The notes below the pieces were generated by a model. That model saw nothing but the letters and a program-made list of their open reading frames with translations. It made no database searches and was not told the origin of the DNA. Positions 46,907 through 59,370 of a stretch of 64,000 bases of DNA are shown piece after piece. The stretch is from positions 1-64,000 of the forward strand of contig MU400577.1 in the NCBI GenBank assembly GCA_022578965.1, written 5' to 3'. This DNA comes from Xylaria sp. FL1777 (Eukaryota; Ascomycota; Sordariomycetes; Xylariales; Xylariaceae). Position 1 is the stretch's first letter, and each line of letters opens with the position of its first letter. The translations under genes were made by a program, and so were the position numbers.

Positions 46907-48652
46907 TTATCCGCTCTGCTGTTCCATGTGCGTGGGGAGGTTGTAACTCGCGTAGTCGGCGTGGACAAACGCACGGTCTACGATCGGGACGGATTCCAGC
47001 ACGTAACTCAAGCTCTCGCTGAGGTCGTGGGAGTCTCGCAATGTCGTGGACGCGTCGAGGATAATGTCGACCTCGGCGATGAGCTTGTCGCCGGAATGGT
47101 AGGCTTGGATGCCTTGGATCTGGCGGATTGTCTTGGCAAACCGCATGGTGAGGTAGAGGAGGATGTTTCGCTGATCGGCGGTGGCCGAGAAGCCCGATAG
47201 GTTCTTAATGTGCTGCAGCGAGGTTTGAGACCAGTTTTTGATGACTACCAGGGACAGCACGAGACCGCCTAGCGCATCGAGCCACCATATTCCCAAGTAG
47301 AAGCCGAGGATCGGGAATAAGATGGATCCAGTGTTGAAGATCACGTCGGTCATGGCGTCGGCGGCCAAGGCCTGCACACTCGAGTTTCTCACGAGTCGGC
47401 ACCAGAGCCAGCAGAGGCCCTTGATCACGACAGTGCTGACCATGATCGAGATCTCGGGGATCCCGAGCTCAATAATCTCGTGGTCTTGCGATGCTAGCCG
47501 CTGGATGGATTGCAGTGCTACCTGTACGAAGGACGTGATCATGATGACGGAGAACACGAGGACGCCAAGGGGTTCGAGCCTCCGCCTTCCAACAGGGTAC
47601 TTGTATTGATCTTGACGGGATATCAACACCGTCGTTATCCACACAATAACGGTGGACAAGAAATCAAGAATTGCGTCGACCAAACTCGCCAACACGGACA
47701 TTGACGAGACGGAGATCATGACGGCAATCTTTCCCGCGAGCAAGAGCACGTTCGCGGCGAAGTTAACGTAAATGGCAAGTGTGACGATGGGAGAACCGCT
47801 GTCCACATCCTCGTCTTCCTCGAGGAGAGGGACTTCGGGTTTAGGCGTGCCATGTTCCTCATCTTCTTCAATTTCGAACAGCGGGGTGGTTTCCGTGGGA
47901 CGATATATGTCCCTGGGTGTCCGCTTGACCTTCTTTATCGGATTTGGTTTCAAGGCTGCAAGGTTCTCGTCCGAGTTCACGAGGTCGCTAATTTGGAATC
48001 CGTGCCGCGGGCTTGGAGTAGCGGAGCACGAATCTTCGTCTGCAGGTCTGTTACCTATAGGGATTGTGATAGATCTGGGTAAACTTCCGGCCTCCTCTGC
48101 AATGGTCTCAGGGACCTCGACCCCCTTGATCAAGCTGTGTGGGAGATCATTGTACTCGTTGAGCAGGTCGTGGGGGAGACTGCTATCGAGCAGGCGGTCG
48201 ATATACAGATATTGTTGGACCAGGTAGTTAGTGCGCTCATAGTATTCACGCACAGGCCTCGAGAGCGCGCTTAATTCCTCTTCTGACTTCCAATATCGCT
48301 CCCATTTGTATCGAGGATTGGAATTCCCGATTAGACGCATGGACCGGATAGGACCGCTGTTCAGGATCTGGCTAAGTCGGCGCTCGTCAGCTTGGGACCG
48401 GCGATGCTCGTCGTCTCCCGAATCTCCGAAACCGTGGGAGGAGATGGAGTGCGTGAGCAGGGCTTCCTCATCGTCTAGAACGCCCCCTCGCCACGAGCTG
48501 CCGTAGTTGTGGAGCGACGGGTGGGAGCGGCTCAGGAGCTGCGAGAGGGCGCTTTGACGAGGGTGGTCAGAGGCGCCTCTGTGGGAGCTGGCGTTGCGGC
48601 GCGAGGAGGGAGAGTGGGATCTCCATGACGAGCGCGTAAAGTCCAGAGCCAT
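46907..48652 (-). CDS. Cation diffusion facilitator transporter, Mn-type
   Basis: A single exon of 581 residues from MALDFTRSSW; the frame before it begins with TTG. Residues 1-290 are a hydrophilic Ser/Arg-rich tail. The transporter core starts at TLAIYVNFAANVLLLAGK, with six helices to about 480 and a cytosolic domain after it (AEVDIILDASTTLRDSHDLS, then VDRAFVHADYA). In TM2 the metal site is LASLVDAILDF (D325/D329, approximate) and in TM5 AADAMTDVIFN, so both are DxxxD. Zinc members have HxxxD, and double DxxxD marks manganese CDFs (MTP8-like); Mn2+ is inferred. CDFs export divalent metal from cytosol to organelle or outside by proton exchange. The YPVGRRRLEPLG loop is typical of this subgroup. 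Confidence 0.92.
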   Translation of the reverse strand: MALDFTRSSWRSHSPSSRRNASSHRGASDHPRQSALSQLLSRSHPSLHNYGSSWRGGVLDDEEALLTHSISSHGFGDSGDDEHRRSQADERRLSQILNSGPIRSMRLIGNSNPRYKWERYWKSEEELSALSRPVREYYERTNYLVQQYLYIDRLLDSSLPHDLLNEYNDLPHSLIKGVEVPETIAEEAGSLPRSITIPIGNRPADEDSCSATPSPRHGFQISDLVNSDENLAALKPNPIKKVKRTPRDIYRPTETTPLFEIEEDEEHGTPKPEVPLLEEDEDVDSGSPIVTLAIYVNFAANVLLLAGKIAVMISVSSMSVLASLVDAILDFLSTVIVWITTVLISRQDQYKYPVGRRRLEPLGVLVFSVIMITSFVQVALQSIQRLASQDHEIIELGIPEISIMVSTVVIKGLCWLWCRLVRNSSVQALAADAMTDVIFNTGSILFPILGFYLGIWWLDALGGLVLSLVVIKNWSQTSLQHIKNLSGFSATADQRNILLYLTMRFAKTIRQIQGIQAYHSGDKLIAEVDIILDASTTLRDSHDLSESLSYVLESVPIVDRAFVHADYASYNLPTHMEQQSG

Positions 48653-49991
48653 GGCCGTGACGAGGAAGAGGAGGCTTTTTTTTTCCTTTGTGCTTTTCAA
48701 TCCTCTTGTGCGAGATCGAGCTCCAGGGAGATATATTGATCAAGCTGGAGCCTCGTGGTCAATCAGAGGCCCGAGGATGAGTTCGATCTCACTAAATTGG
48801 TATCGAAGACTCAAGCAGAGGCGTTCGAGGAATTGTCGGGGAATTGGACCGGGACAGCGACCTTAAACATGCGGTATGCGTGCGGTATTAATCAAATTCA
48901 TCAAGTGAGTGAGCGCGAGAGAGAGAGAGCTCTAAGCACATGGCTGGGTGTTCGACGCAGGTGGCATTGCGTGCAGCTACCCGCAGCACAGTGGCTATGG
49001 TTCCGAGACGAGCCCCGCTGAACGGCACCGATCTTTTGCAGAATCCGGCCTAGATACAACGCCTAAGCAACTTGGCCGCTTGGGCCGCTCGGCTGGAATG
49101 CAACGCTAACAGGCCCGAGCTTCGTCCAGCGCCCCACAAGCGTGTCATACCCTACCTACGATACCACCTACAATACTACCTATGATAGATATGATAGATA
49201 CTACCTACAGTGTAATACTAAGCAGTAGACTAGATAGGATTAAAATGTTAGGTTTAGGAACACCGGTAGTTCATATACGAAGGATCGCAATGTGAATTGG
49301 TCCAATTGAGATATATCATCACACAATTGAATCATACAGCGTTCACCAATCTTCAATTCCTGTCCCGTGAGGATTTCTCACTGCTTTTATCGAAAGCGGG
49401 GGGGTTGCAGTTCACCAAGGCTCCCTCGTATATAAATGCTTGTCCATCCCTTTCATATCAGCGTACATATACCCAGGTGGGATGCCGAAAACGCTTGGCT
49501 TCAATGTATGTGACCTTGATGCGTCTCCGAGGACGGAACTGCTGTGGGAGATGCCCCTTTACATTAATTCTTCCTCTGAGAACCCATTGGAGAAGGTACT
49601 AGAAATGAACCGAAGGCTGGGTAAATTCTGACTGCTCAACACAAATGCAAACAACTTCTACAGCTGAATATAAAGTTTCTTCGCGGGGAACAAGGGGAAT
49701 GCAAACGTGCAGTTTGTTGGCTCTTCGAGGGAATGCTGCGTGGGAGGGGGGATGAAGCGCAGCCTTTCGGTAGGCTACACCTTCTTTCTTGAGTTATCTA
49801 GCATCGTGTAAGGCGATCAGATAATTTACCGCCTCGATCCCATGCCGCCGGGGTGGAGGGGGTGAAGTTCATCAGATCACTATGCAATAATATTCCCGCA
49901 GCATCTCCGCTCCAATGCTGCAAATGGACCCCAGTCAAGAGTTTGATTGAAGCATTTCCTCTTCAGACTGCTTACTTCGGTGATTTCCGAA
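48653..49991. other. Intergenic region upstream of the CDF gene
   Basis: Includes the CDF promoter and 3' flank of the GAR transformylase gene. A GATAGATA/CTACCTAC-rich patch lies near 49150-49210. A TATATAAA at about 49430 precedes a 49-codon frame (49482-49631) that I cannot confirm as a gene. Confidence 0.45.
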
Positions 49992-51108
49992 TTAGCTTGT
50001 TGCAGATCCCTTCTCAGCTACGATCTTCTGTGCGAGTAACGCAGTGGCTTTCACAATCAACTCATGCTCATACCCATGTATTCTTTTCTCAAGATCCTCT
50101 AAACTCTCTCCATCCTGGATTTGGATTTCCTGTGTTAAGACAGGTGCGCCACGATCGACTTCTTCCACGACGTAGTGAATCATGATTCCTGTGATCCCAT
50201 TCTGAAGTTTCCCGGCTTTGAAGTCCTCATATGCTCGTGTTATCTGTCAAAACCAAGGCGTCAGCTCGTCATGACATGCAGTTGAGGTAGTAAGAATAAG
50301 CAGGCGTAGCAAGTGCTTATTCTCGGTGATTATGAAGGGAGCTAATAAGGAACTTTAGTGACCATACCGCTCCCGCGCCATCGTACATGCCTAAGGAGAA
50401 GATCGTTAGACAGTGAGAGATATCCCGGGTCAGGCGCTACCTTACCTGGCAATGCTGGGTGTAAATTGATTATAGGAACACCGGCAGTAGCAACGGGGTT
50501 AAGAAAACCGGTACTCATGACTATAGTAGTCTATATTAGCCTTGACACTCTCGAGGGTAAGAGTCGTATGTGTAACGGAGTTTTGCAATGTCTGTACCAC
50601 GCGGCGTAGTCCCGCGCTGGGAGTTGGGAGGCGAGTGCAACGCCACTCACCGTGCATCCATCCAGCTAGTACTATTAAATCGGGCTTATCGGCTAATATT
50701 CGCTCTGCTAGAGCTGTGTCATAAGCGAAACGAGCCTCCTTCACTTTCTGGGGGTCTTTCTCGCCCGCCGTAAGAAAGCCATGCTTCACGAGGTTAAAGT
50801 AGTCGGTAGGGATCGGAGGCTGGGCGCTTTCCGCTCGCTTCACTGCATAGGCATCTTTTCTGTTGACTGTGACCTTGATGATGGTGCCTGTGATGACGCC
50901 GGAAGCGCTGGCATCTATCAGCTGTAAGAATGTACGGGTTAGAAAGTATAACTTGTAGTGAACATTGTGCAGCTTCTCGGGAGCTATGAGTTTCTAGGAG
51001 CAAATGCCCGCCAATCCGGGGAGTCAAAATATGAGGAATGCGTACGGCCTGTAGATTGCTGCCATTGCCCGAAGCAAGGCAACTAATTCTGGCCTTGTAT
51101 TCGGCCAT
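49992..51108 (-). CDS. ADE8: Phosphoribosylglycinamide formyltransferase (GAR transformylase)
   Basis: Five exons (51108-51046, 50921-50651, 50520-50446, 50390-50368, 50243-49992) encode 227 residues; the fourth is only 23 bases. It transfers the formyl group of 10-formyl-THF to GAR, the third step of purine synthesis in the cytosol. CLASGNGSNLQA forms the phosphate-binding loop. IIKVTVNRKDAYAV and PDLIVLAGWMHV follow. INLHPALPG carries the catalytic Asn and His, and VEEVDRGAPVLTQEI the catalytic Asp. MYDGAGAITRAYEDF joins exons 4 and 5 in the expected order. It is a stand-alone monofunctional enzyme, as in yeast and other fungi. Introns of 124-130 bases are longer than others here. Confidence 0.96.
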
Positions 51109-54100
51109 CGTCCGGAGCTATGAAGGATAGGAATTCTGCGGGGCTCTGAGCCAAAAGAGCAGCTGAGAGTACCAGCCAAGCAATCCCCAACTATTATCTC
51201 AAGCAGAAGAGAATATGCACAATTAGGCACAATTAGGTAAGTACCTGGTCAATCAGTCTCAAGGCAGAGAGAAAATAGACATCCCGTTTTCTGTCTCAGG
51301 GAGAATGTGATATGTGGAGGGGAAATATCTAAATGTTTTAGCTTGAAAATTCATGGTGGGGCAATAGGCGCGTCCGCGACGAGTACTCCCCGGCTTGTCT
51401 GTCTCTGACTTAGATACCCAATACCTCTCCTACCTACGAAATGCCGGAGGCCGCATCCTTAAAGCCTTAGCCACCCAACCATTCGGGTTAGGGAAAACTG
51501 TCAATATCTACATACATACAGACACACGCAGTACATATGTAGCTAGGTAAGTACCTACCTAGGTTACATATTCCGGCTGACACTCTGATACCAAGCAGCG
51601 AATAGACAGCGCCTTAATTAAAGTAGATTAATGATTGTTGTTCCAAGACGTCTAGCAACCTCATACCTACAGGTTACGTACTTAGGTGTCTACCGGCGGG
51701 TATCTACATGTGAAATAAGTGGGACAGGCCAGTATGGATGATGTTTTGGTACCTGATTTGGTACAGGAGAGTCCCTAGTATTAGGTACTGTCAATAAACT
51801 CTGTCCACGAGCATGAAAGACATGCACATTTCGGTAATCAGGATGGTGATGCTTGCGACATTAAAACCAATTGAGCAGACCGGCAGTGATAAAGTTGAAG
51901 AGCTTTTGTTAGACGCCCATTGGATATATAAACGCAGCGAGCGGAAACAAGCTGCTAATACACACTTACCGTACAGTAACATGCCAGTACATTGAAACCC
52001 CGGATGTTTGTCGTCTATCTGGTACCGGTAGTGGCTATACCTACTTCCGGGGTTGTCTCAGACTCAGCTGAGACGTTGTTTGTGAATATGCCTACAACAC
52101 TTTGAGTAGACGAGTGAGTACCTATTGTAATTCCCAGGGTAGCACTACCAATTAAGCTGAAACTTCAAGCGCTGTGCTACATGTGGCTTTAGTACTGCGT
52201 ATTGCGTACATGGACCGTGACCATTCCCATTAATTGTTCGGGAACTCTGGTCTGCTGCGGAAAGAAGTAATTATCATGCCGATCAACTTGTCGATTCACT
52301 AGTGTGTAAGTTGTATACTGTAATAGGGAACTAAACAGAGCAGCCCCTGAACAGGGCTTGACGAAAACACTACCCAGAGCCATGGTATCCGTCGTTTACT
52401 GAATGTGTACATAATCAACCCGTGCCGCGTGGCTCGTTACACTAAATCTTCCATAGCTTCTTGTGCTCGAGTCTAGAACACTTTTCGTACCCTGTACTTG
52501 GGTTCATACCGAAGACAACAATAGTCACTATATGAACATGAATGAAGATACACAGTAATATTGTGTACTCCATCGGGTAGTGTGGTGTATATAGCCATAG
52601 ATGGAAGAGACATATACAGTACCTAACTCTTTACGGAAGAGTTGCCAGATTGGACTACCTAATGTGATGTGATGAAATGGCAGAACTTGGTAGCCCGATG
52701 GCGAGATGAGATGAGACGTGCGGACACATAGGTAACACCGCACCTTCAGCTGCTTGGACCGTCGGGGTTTGTATGTATAAAAATACAAATGTACACAATT
52801 AAATAGTGCTAATTATCTAGTACAGGATGACTTAGCGCCTAACCTAGGTAGGATGACTAGCATGATTCGCATGCAGGCAACTGAGTACCGGTATCCCGTA
52901 TTTCGGTTGGAAAAGAAAAAAAAACCAAGTAGCCTTCAGCTGCAAAGGTATTGATTGGCTGAGACGCCTCGACCACGATTTGAATACGAACGTACTGTAA
53001 GATCTAGTATCCAGCCTAATGGACGGACCTTTTTTGAATAGCGAAACCATTAAGTGGAGGAAGCGGAGGACGTAAGGCTGGACGAACCGTCATAAAACTG
53101 ACTTTTGACTTTGACGCCAACCGAATGCTGCATTCGGATGGATGGCAATCATATCTTCAGATGATTTGGCATCTTCAATCACTGTTCTAGGGCTATTTGT
53201 AGGTACCTGTCAGGGGTACAGCCCACAGGCCTCGTTCTGGGCCAACCATCAACACCAAAACTTTTATTATCCATAAGCTACCGCGTCTGTTCCTGCTACA
53301 CTAATGTAGCGTCCTTACGCAGTAAATCTGGGGAGAAGAGCTACTGTAGGACAAAATTTTCTTTAAATTTATTTTATGTCGTCAGCTAGTGTAGTCGCCA
53401 ACTCTACAACAGTCAACGTGTATAGTGTGTTGTCATGCACATCACATCACATGGAACACATCTCGGCCCAGACAGGTAATATCGTCTACAACTGTGCGAC
53501 GGTGTATAGTCTGTCTGGTGTCAGTAGTACAATGTACACCACACTATAGTCGGTTATACGTAGACCCACCCTGTTAGTACACTACTGCGTAGGCATTTTC
53601 CTAGAATAGCCATCCTTGATGACGGAGTGTTGTCATCTGTACTACTAACCTGTTCGCCAGCAGATATGCTCTTCTGATCGCATTGATGTCGGGCGAGCCC
53701 GGTTGATACAGCCCAGTGATTGACTAATTTATACCCAGCTTGTGTACACCTACTCCGTACCTACTATATTATTTATAGGTAGGTGGTCCGCCGATCCGTT
53801 CCATCGTCATGAGCCGCAGGTGTGAATGAGACTGAATCAGCAGAAACACGAACTTCCCGTCACGTCTCCTGTCGATCCTGACGTATTGCACAAAATTTTC
53901 AGCTCTTCCCTAACGCTGGCCATAACACCGATAACCGAGCTGGGCATTACGTGGAAAACGAAAGATTAACGGAATTAAAAGAACGAAGAAATTGGAAAAT
54001 ACACAAAAGAGTGTTCCGCATAAAGCTCGAGCCCATGGTGGCGGTATTCATTGTTGCATTTTTTTTCATCCTTCTGAGAATTTGTTGAGTCTCGAAGTCA

Positions 54101-55250
54101 GGCTCGGTACAAAGAGAACACCTACTTACCTAGCCTACCAATAGCCGGCGGGTTCAGACACTAGTATGGGAGCGCCGTCCTTAGCTTGCGGACACGCCAC
54201 CGAGCAGACTTTGCCTAAAACTGCTTGGTACCCCCGAGGGTCCTGCACTGCTTCGCCGATTTCAGCGTCTTGGCGAGCCTTCCCTGTCCCAGTAACGAGA
54301 CCCTCTGCGTACAGTACCTACAGTAGGTTGGTAGGCAGATCCAGGCAGGTCAAATGGTGCCAGAATCGTCGAGACAAAACAAGCAGTATGGGCACGTTGA
54401 CCCCCATGAGCAATCCTGTGCCACAATCATCTCATCTCGGCATGAGTAAGAGAAATGAACACCGCATTACTTCAAGTTCTCTTTTCCTTGTCGGACTCTG
54501 AAAACATATTAACAACAAGGGGGACAGATGTCGATTCCTGACACCGTAAAACAAATATGCAGTATGCATATGGACGTAGAATCCTGTTTTGACTTGGAGG
54601 TCTATCCTGGCTCTTAACAGTCAACAGTATCTAGAGCCTCTGAGAAGACAAGGCCATGTGGACACCCAGGTAGTGAGTGGGTTGTATAAAGTATGTGTAA
54701 GCGCATGCTAGCATGCTCCCCTTTGATTTGTGAAGAGAAACGGGACAAGGGGATGAGAAAGAGGAGGAAGAGAAAAGAGGCGAAGCGCACTAGACTAGAT
54801 ACTTAGAATAAAGCCAGAGGACAACAGCTGCGCGGTTCGTTACATGCCTACCTCTTATCTATCTACCTACCTCTTACTTGCAACATTGAACATTGAATGT
54901 TGGACTTAGTGTTAGAATAGTTACCTGTTCTGAGGCTTCAAAGCAAGTTTGGATTTACATAGTACGTAGGTACCTAGTACACTTAAACTGTACAGTGGGT
55001 AACACATTATGCATAGTGCATGCTACTGATGCTGAAATCCGGATCCTTACAGTGCTCCGAGCTTTCTGCTACACTCACCTCTGCACTCTGCACAGCACCG
55101 AAGTTCTACCACAGGAAGCGCTACAGTGCCCGCTAGGTAGCGCCCCAGCGGCGTATACTGTGCAGTATACCTCAATGTAGCAAGTACGCAGTAGGTAGTG
55201 TATGGCATAAACTCCGAGATCATTTTCTAGGCACTGTTGTCACCTAGCCG
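51109..55250. other. Gene-free stretch upstream of ADE8
   Basis: About 4.1 kb without an assignable gene. Short palindromic words such as TAGGTAAGTACCTACCTAGG (51543-51562) recur here and at about 52.8, 53.8, 54.1 and 54.9 kb. Frames are short and appear on both strands. No RNA gene or transposase is recognised. Confidence 0.5.
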
Positions 55251-56399
55251 CCATTACTGCGCAAGTCATTCGATCGCTTCTCGCTAGCTAACAACAAGCC
55301 CATTTCCCACCCCCAAACCTTCCGTCTTCATTCCCAATCTCCTTGTCCTTTCAGCATCTCACAACCGCATGTTCTCTCTGTCATTGCTGAGCCTGGTTGA
55401 AGCGTTCCCGAATTTTAGTTGCCTTGCTGCAGACCTAATTTCTCTTTGCCCTCGTTCTACAGACTACAGCATATAATTCTTATTTTTCTTTCTGTTACAA
55501 TACACTGTGGCCTGTCCCAAGCGACGATCGTGCCCCTTTTTGCGTCTTCACAGAGCCCTTTCCGTTGGTTGTCTCGCCGACCCGTCAAACCTTCGAGCCT
55601 TTAGTACCTAATTCAACAACACAGTTGTTTGGTATTCTCATATTGTTGTCATCCGCATACAGTCATAACCACACGTACAACGACCTAGCCAGCACATTCC
55701 TGGTCCATCAACCGGCCGATTCGCATCTGTACATCACATCGAATATTTGCCATTCATTAATATTAGCAGCATATCTGTCCATCTACGTATATACAACCAG
55801 TCCATTCACTTTAGCGCTCCCGCTTTATTTCCCGTGTCCCAGGCATGTAAGTAGGAAGCTTTTTTTATGTCGGTCCTGACCTTTTTCTCTCGTCCTGTAC
55901 CCTGGGCAGTCTCTGGAGTGTGTTAGGTGCCGAACTCCCGAGTACTGAATTCCTACGGTTTGTATTACTCATGCTGCGAAACACGGGTGTAGTCCACTCT
56001 GTATAGTTCTTTATGCTAGCCCAGATACCCTAGGACCTGTGGATAGTCATTTCCCCCGCGCTTTACATCATAGTCGCCTCAACTATCTGAAAAGGTCGTC
56101 TAGCTAGGGGGGTTACGTCTTCCGCACTCGCTTTCAAACCTGCGGGCGCGTACATGAGAGGAACACGGCTAATCATTCATTATGCAGTTTACCGCTTAGT
56201 GTGTTGATTTCTTGACTCTCCGCGCCCCAGTCGAGGGTTTCCTAGAGGTATCACGATTTGGTACATCTTTCTCGTACAACCGTCTACTCCCCGGCGGTCC
56301 GCCCGACCGAGCCTCCGGTCGATCATTAGCCGTACCGACGACCTGCCGGTATTTATGGGTTCGTGGTAATACTGATCAGTTGAAGTTGAGCTGTTCTAT
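55251..56399 (+). promoter_or_regulatory. CT-rich promoter and long 5' leader of the Ser/Pro-rich gene
   Basis: From about 55285 the plus strand is pyrimidine-rich (e.g. CCCATTTCCCACCCCCAAAC), typical of a constitutive fungal promoter and transcription start region. The ATG is about 1 kb downstream. A consensus donor (GTAAGTAGG at 55847) suggests an intron in the leader. Short upstream frames with ATGs are present. The start site and splicing are inferred. Confidence 0.45.
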
Positions 56400-59370
56400 A
56401 TGCCTAGATTTCCAGTCAACTTTCGGCGGAAATCGACCGCAGCCGATGATCAAAATGGATCGGTAGTTGAGCCTTCATTTCGGGTGCTAGAAAGACCCAA
56501 TAGCGGCAATGTCAAAAACTTTGACAGTATGAGAACGAGTAGGATGGCTGGCGGTGCAGCCAAACCCAATATTCACGATTTGGCTATGGAAGACAATCTC
56601 TTTGCAGGCTTGAATAGTAGTCGGTACGTGTTATCCCTCATACTCCCGCAGCGAAGCCTATGTGTATTCTACGCCACCCTCCACCACCTTTATTTGTGTA
56701 TAATTTGATATAGTATAGCAGCACTAGGGTGGTTGCTGCGTCCAGTCTGTCTTTTAAGATAGGCTACGGCTCAACAGAGTTTTCGTGGTTGTAGCCATGT
56801 TCCAGATGAGAATGGTAGTGGCTTTTAGTGCTGAACAGATTTGCTGATCTTTTCCTAGTGGCAGTGGCAGCTCCAATACTACTAAAACGGGGTCTGACAA
56901 TTCTTCCCGCCATAGTAATGTATCGATGACCCCCTCATCTTCTGAGTACATTCCTCCGCAAGAAGAATGGAGGAGCTCGGCTAGTAGAAAGCCGCTACCG
57001 CCAGTAGATAATTTTGATGCTATTCCCCCCGTCCCCCCTGTCCACAAGAGCTCTGGCTTTCTCAAGCAAGCTAGCAGGACGTTCTCCTTTGGGGGCAACA
57101 AGAAACATACTCTACCACCGATACCGTCGGAGGAGCCTGTTCCTCCTATGCCCGAATACAAGACACCGGAGACACCGAATGGACGCTCTCGAGCTGCGAC
57201 GGCCTCGACGGTAACTAGTGCGACACCACCAAAGCTCGAAGATTCGGATTTCAAGCTGGATCTGGGTGGTGAGTGGAGTAGTGGTATGCTAACCAAGTTC
57301 GATAAACGGTCTAGCGTTGCAACCCTGAAAGAACGGGATGCACCGAACAGCAGACCTCATCAACCATCACCTCTCCATCTAGATCATTCTCTTCCCATAG
57401 AGCCCCCGCCAAAGTCCTGGAACAGCCACAACTCGCACGAAGGACTGCTCGGATCTGGACGGATGTATTCATCTCCTGTTAGCAAAGATGCAGTTGCACC
57501 TCCACCGCCTCCACCCCCAGTCGCAAATGTTGCAAAACCGAATGGTGGATCTCCCGATCGCCGTGCATCGGAGGAGGACACTGAAGATACAACTTTATTG
57601 AGTGATTTGACGGCGGCATCTAAATTTCTGTCGAGTAGCGCAGTCGATCGTACCCGCGCGAATCAATCCACTCCTGGTACGGGCTTAAATGGGTCCTACT
57701 CCAAGACCCGACATGATGCAAACCAGGGTGACGACAATATTTTTGACAGATCTTTTGGTCGCCCCCCGCGTATTGCACCTCGCATTGGTGGCAGTTCAAA
57801 TTCGTCCCAGGGCCATAATAACAAGGTCATGACGCCACAAGAATTCGAGAAGTACCGTCGAAATAAAGCGAAAGAAGAGAAACTTGGTTTGATAGGGTCC
57901 GGCGAGTCAGATAAAGAAGAAGATGAAATCAACTATGATGATGACGATGAGGATGATGAGCTAGAGAAGTCCAAACAGATACAAAAGCAACGACAAAAGC
58001 AAGAGGCTCACTTGTCGGTGTACCGACAACAGATGATGAAAGTCACTGGCGAATCTTCAAATCCCACTCCACGACCCGCCATGTCTACATCACTAAGCAC
58101 CCCCAATCTCCCGCTAAGCCATTCTCTGAACAATGGCAATACGCCTACACCGCCGTCCGATGGTTCTGAAGAAGATGAGGAGGTACCACTTGCCATACTT
58201 GCGGCACATGGGTTTCCCAATAAGAATCGACCACCGACTCGTCTCAGTACCATGGGATCCCAGCCGAATCTAAGAGCCTCGATGCAACCACCGGCTGCTG
58301 GTGGTGCAAATTCGGTGACGGGCGATGGCGGCGTAGGAGGCGGTCGGCTTCCACCTTTCGCTCGAAAACTACCACAGGATCCATATCTTGGGGCCGGACT
58401 TATCAATCAACCCCCTCGAGAGTCCATCGCTTTTGCAGGCGGTGCGCCAGCCCCATCAAGACCACTTCCAACTGGCGGCCTGGTAGGTGTTATTGCCAAC
58501 GAGGAAAGGGCTAGGGCCCTCAGGCGAGGCAGCCCGGCCATCGATCACGCCAAAAACAGTATGTCTCAACTGCCAATGGGCCCAGGCTTCGACCCTATCA
58601 GCGGGATCCCGCCACAAATGATGTACCCGATGGGCATGCAGCCGATGCAGGCACCAATGCTCACGCCTGGCGATCAGGCACAGATTCAAATGAACCAACA
58701 AATGCATCAGTTTATGCAAATGCAAATGCAGTTCATGCAGATGATGGCTTCACAGAATGCTGCCAACAACCAAGCGCCACCCCGACCCATGGGACATATG
58801 CCAACACAGTCCGCGGGGCAATTCGGGGATATGTCACGCAACTCGTTTTTAGGAGGAGACATGGGACGCAATTCGATGATGGGCGGGGATGCCTCACGCG
58901 CCTCGTTCATTGGTGCGTCAATGAATGGTGCTATGGGATCAGGGTTAAGCTTAGATGTACCACAAGTAGGACCACAGATGAGGACCATGAGCATGGTTCA
59001 ACCAAGCTCAGCCTCATGGGTTCAGCAACCCCCACAGCCAAATTATGTTCCTTCGATCCACATCCAAGGTGGAGGTTACGCTCCCTCTATTGCGCCCTCG
59101 GAGCGAAGTAATATTGGGTTGCCTGGTCGTTATCGTCCGGTCTCGAGTATGGGTTTTGAGCCGTCTAGCCGAACGTCTACGATGGGGGCTACTATCCCAC
59201 ATATTCCCTCAAATCTCCAAGCCGAACCCAAGGTCCCCCCTGCCACGAAGGATGACGATGATGATGATGATGAAGGGTGGGCGGCTATGAAGGCAAAAAG
59301 GGAGCAAAAGAAAAGCCTTTGGCGTTCCAAAAAAACCTTTGACTCGGGTATCGGGGCTCTCATTAACTAA
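56400..59370 (+). CDS. Ser/Pro-rich, Met/Gln-rich protein of unknown function
   Basis: Two exons (56400-56623, 56859-59370) joined by a 235-base intron give 911 residues. It is largely disordered. The order is a basic N-terminus (MPRFPVNFRRKS), Ser/Pro-rich stretches with a poly-Pro run near 240, an acidic patch (DDDDEDDELEKSKQ, about 420), a Met/Gln-rich segment with repeated MQ (about 640-690), and repeated RNSF/RNSM/RASF motifs near 710-735. It ends with an Asp run and DEGWAAMKAKREQKKSLWRS. I recognise this only as a conserved ascomycete Ser/Pro-rich protein type; there is no catalytic domain. Repeated Ser near Arg suggests kinase sites. The C-terminal DEGWAAMKAKR block looks most conserved-like. 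Confidence 0.88.
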
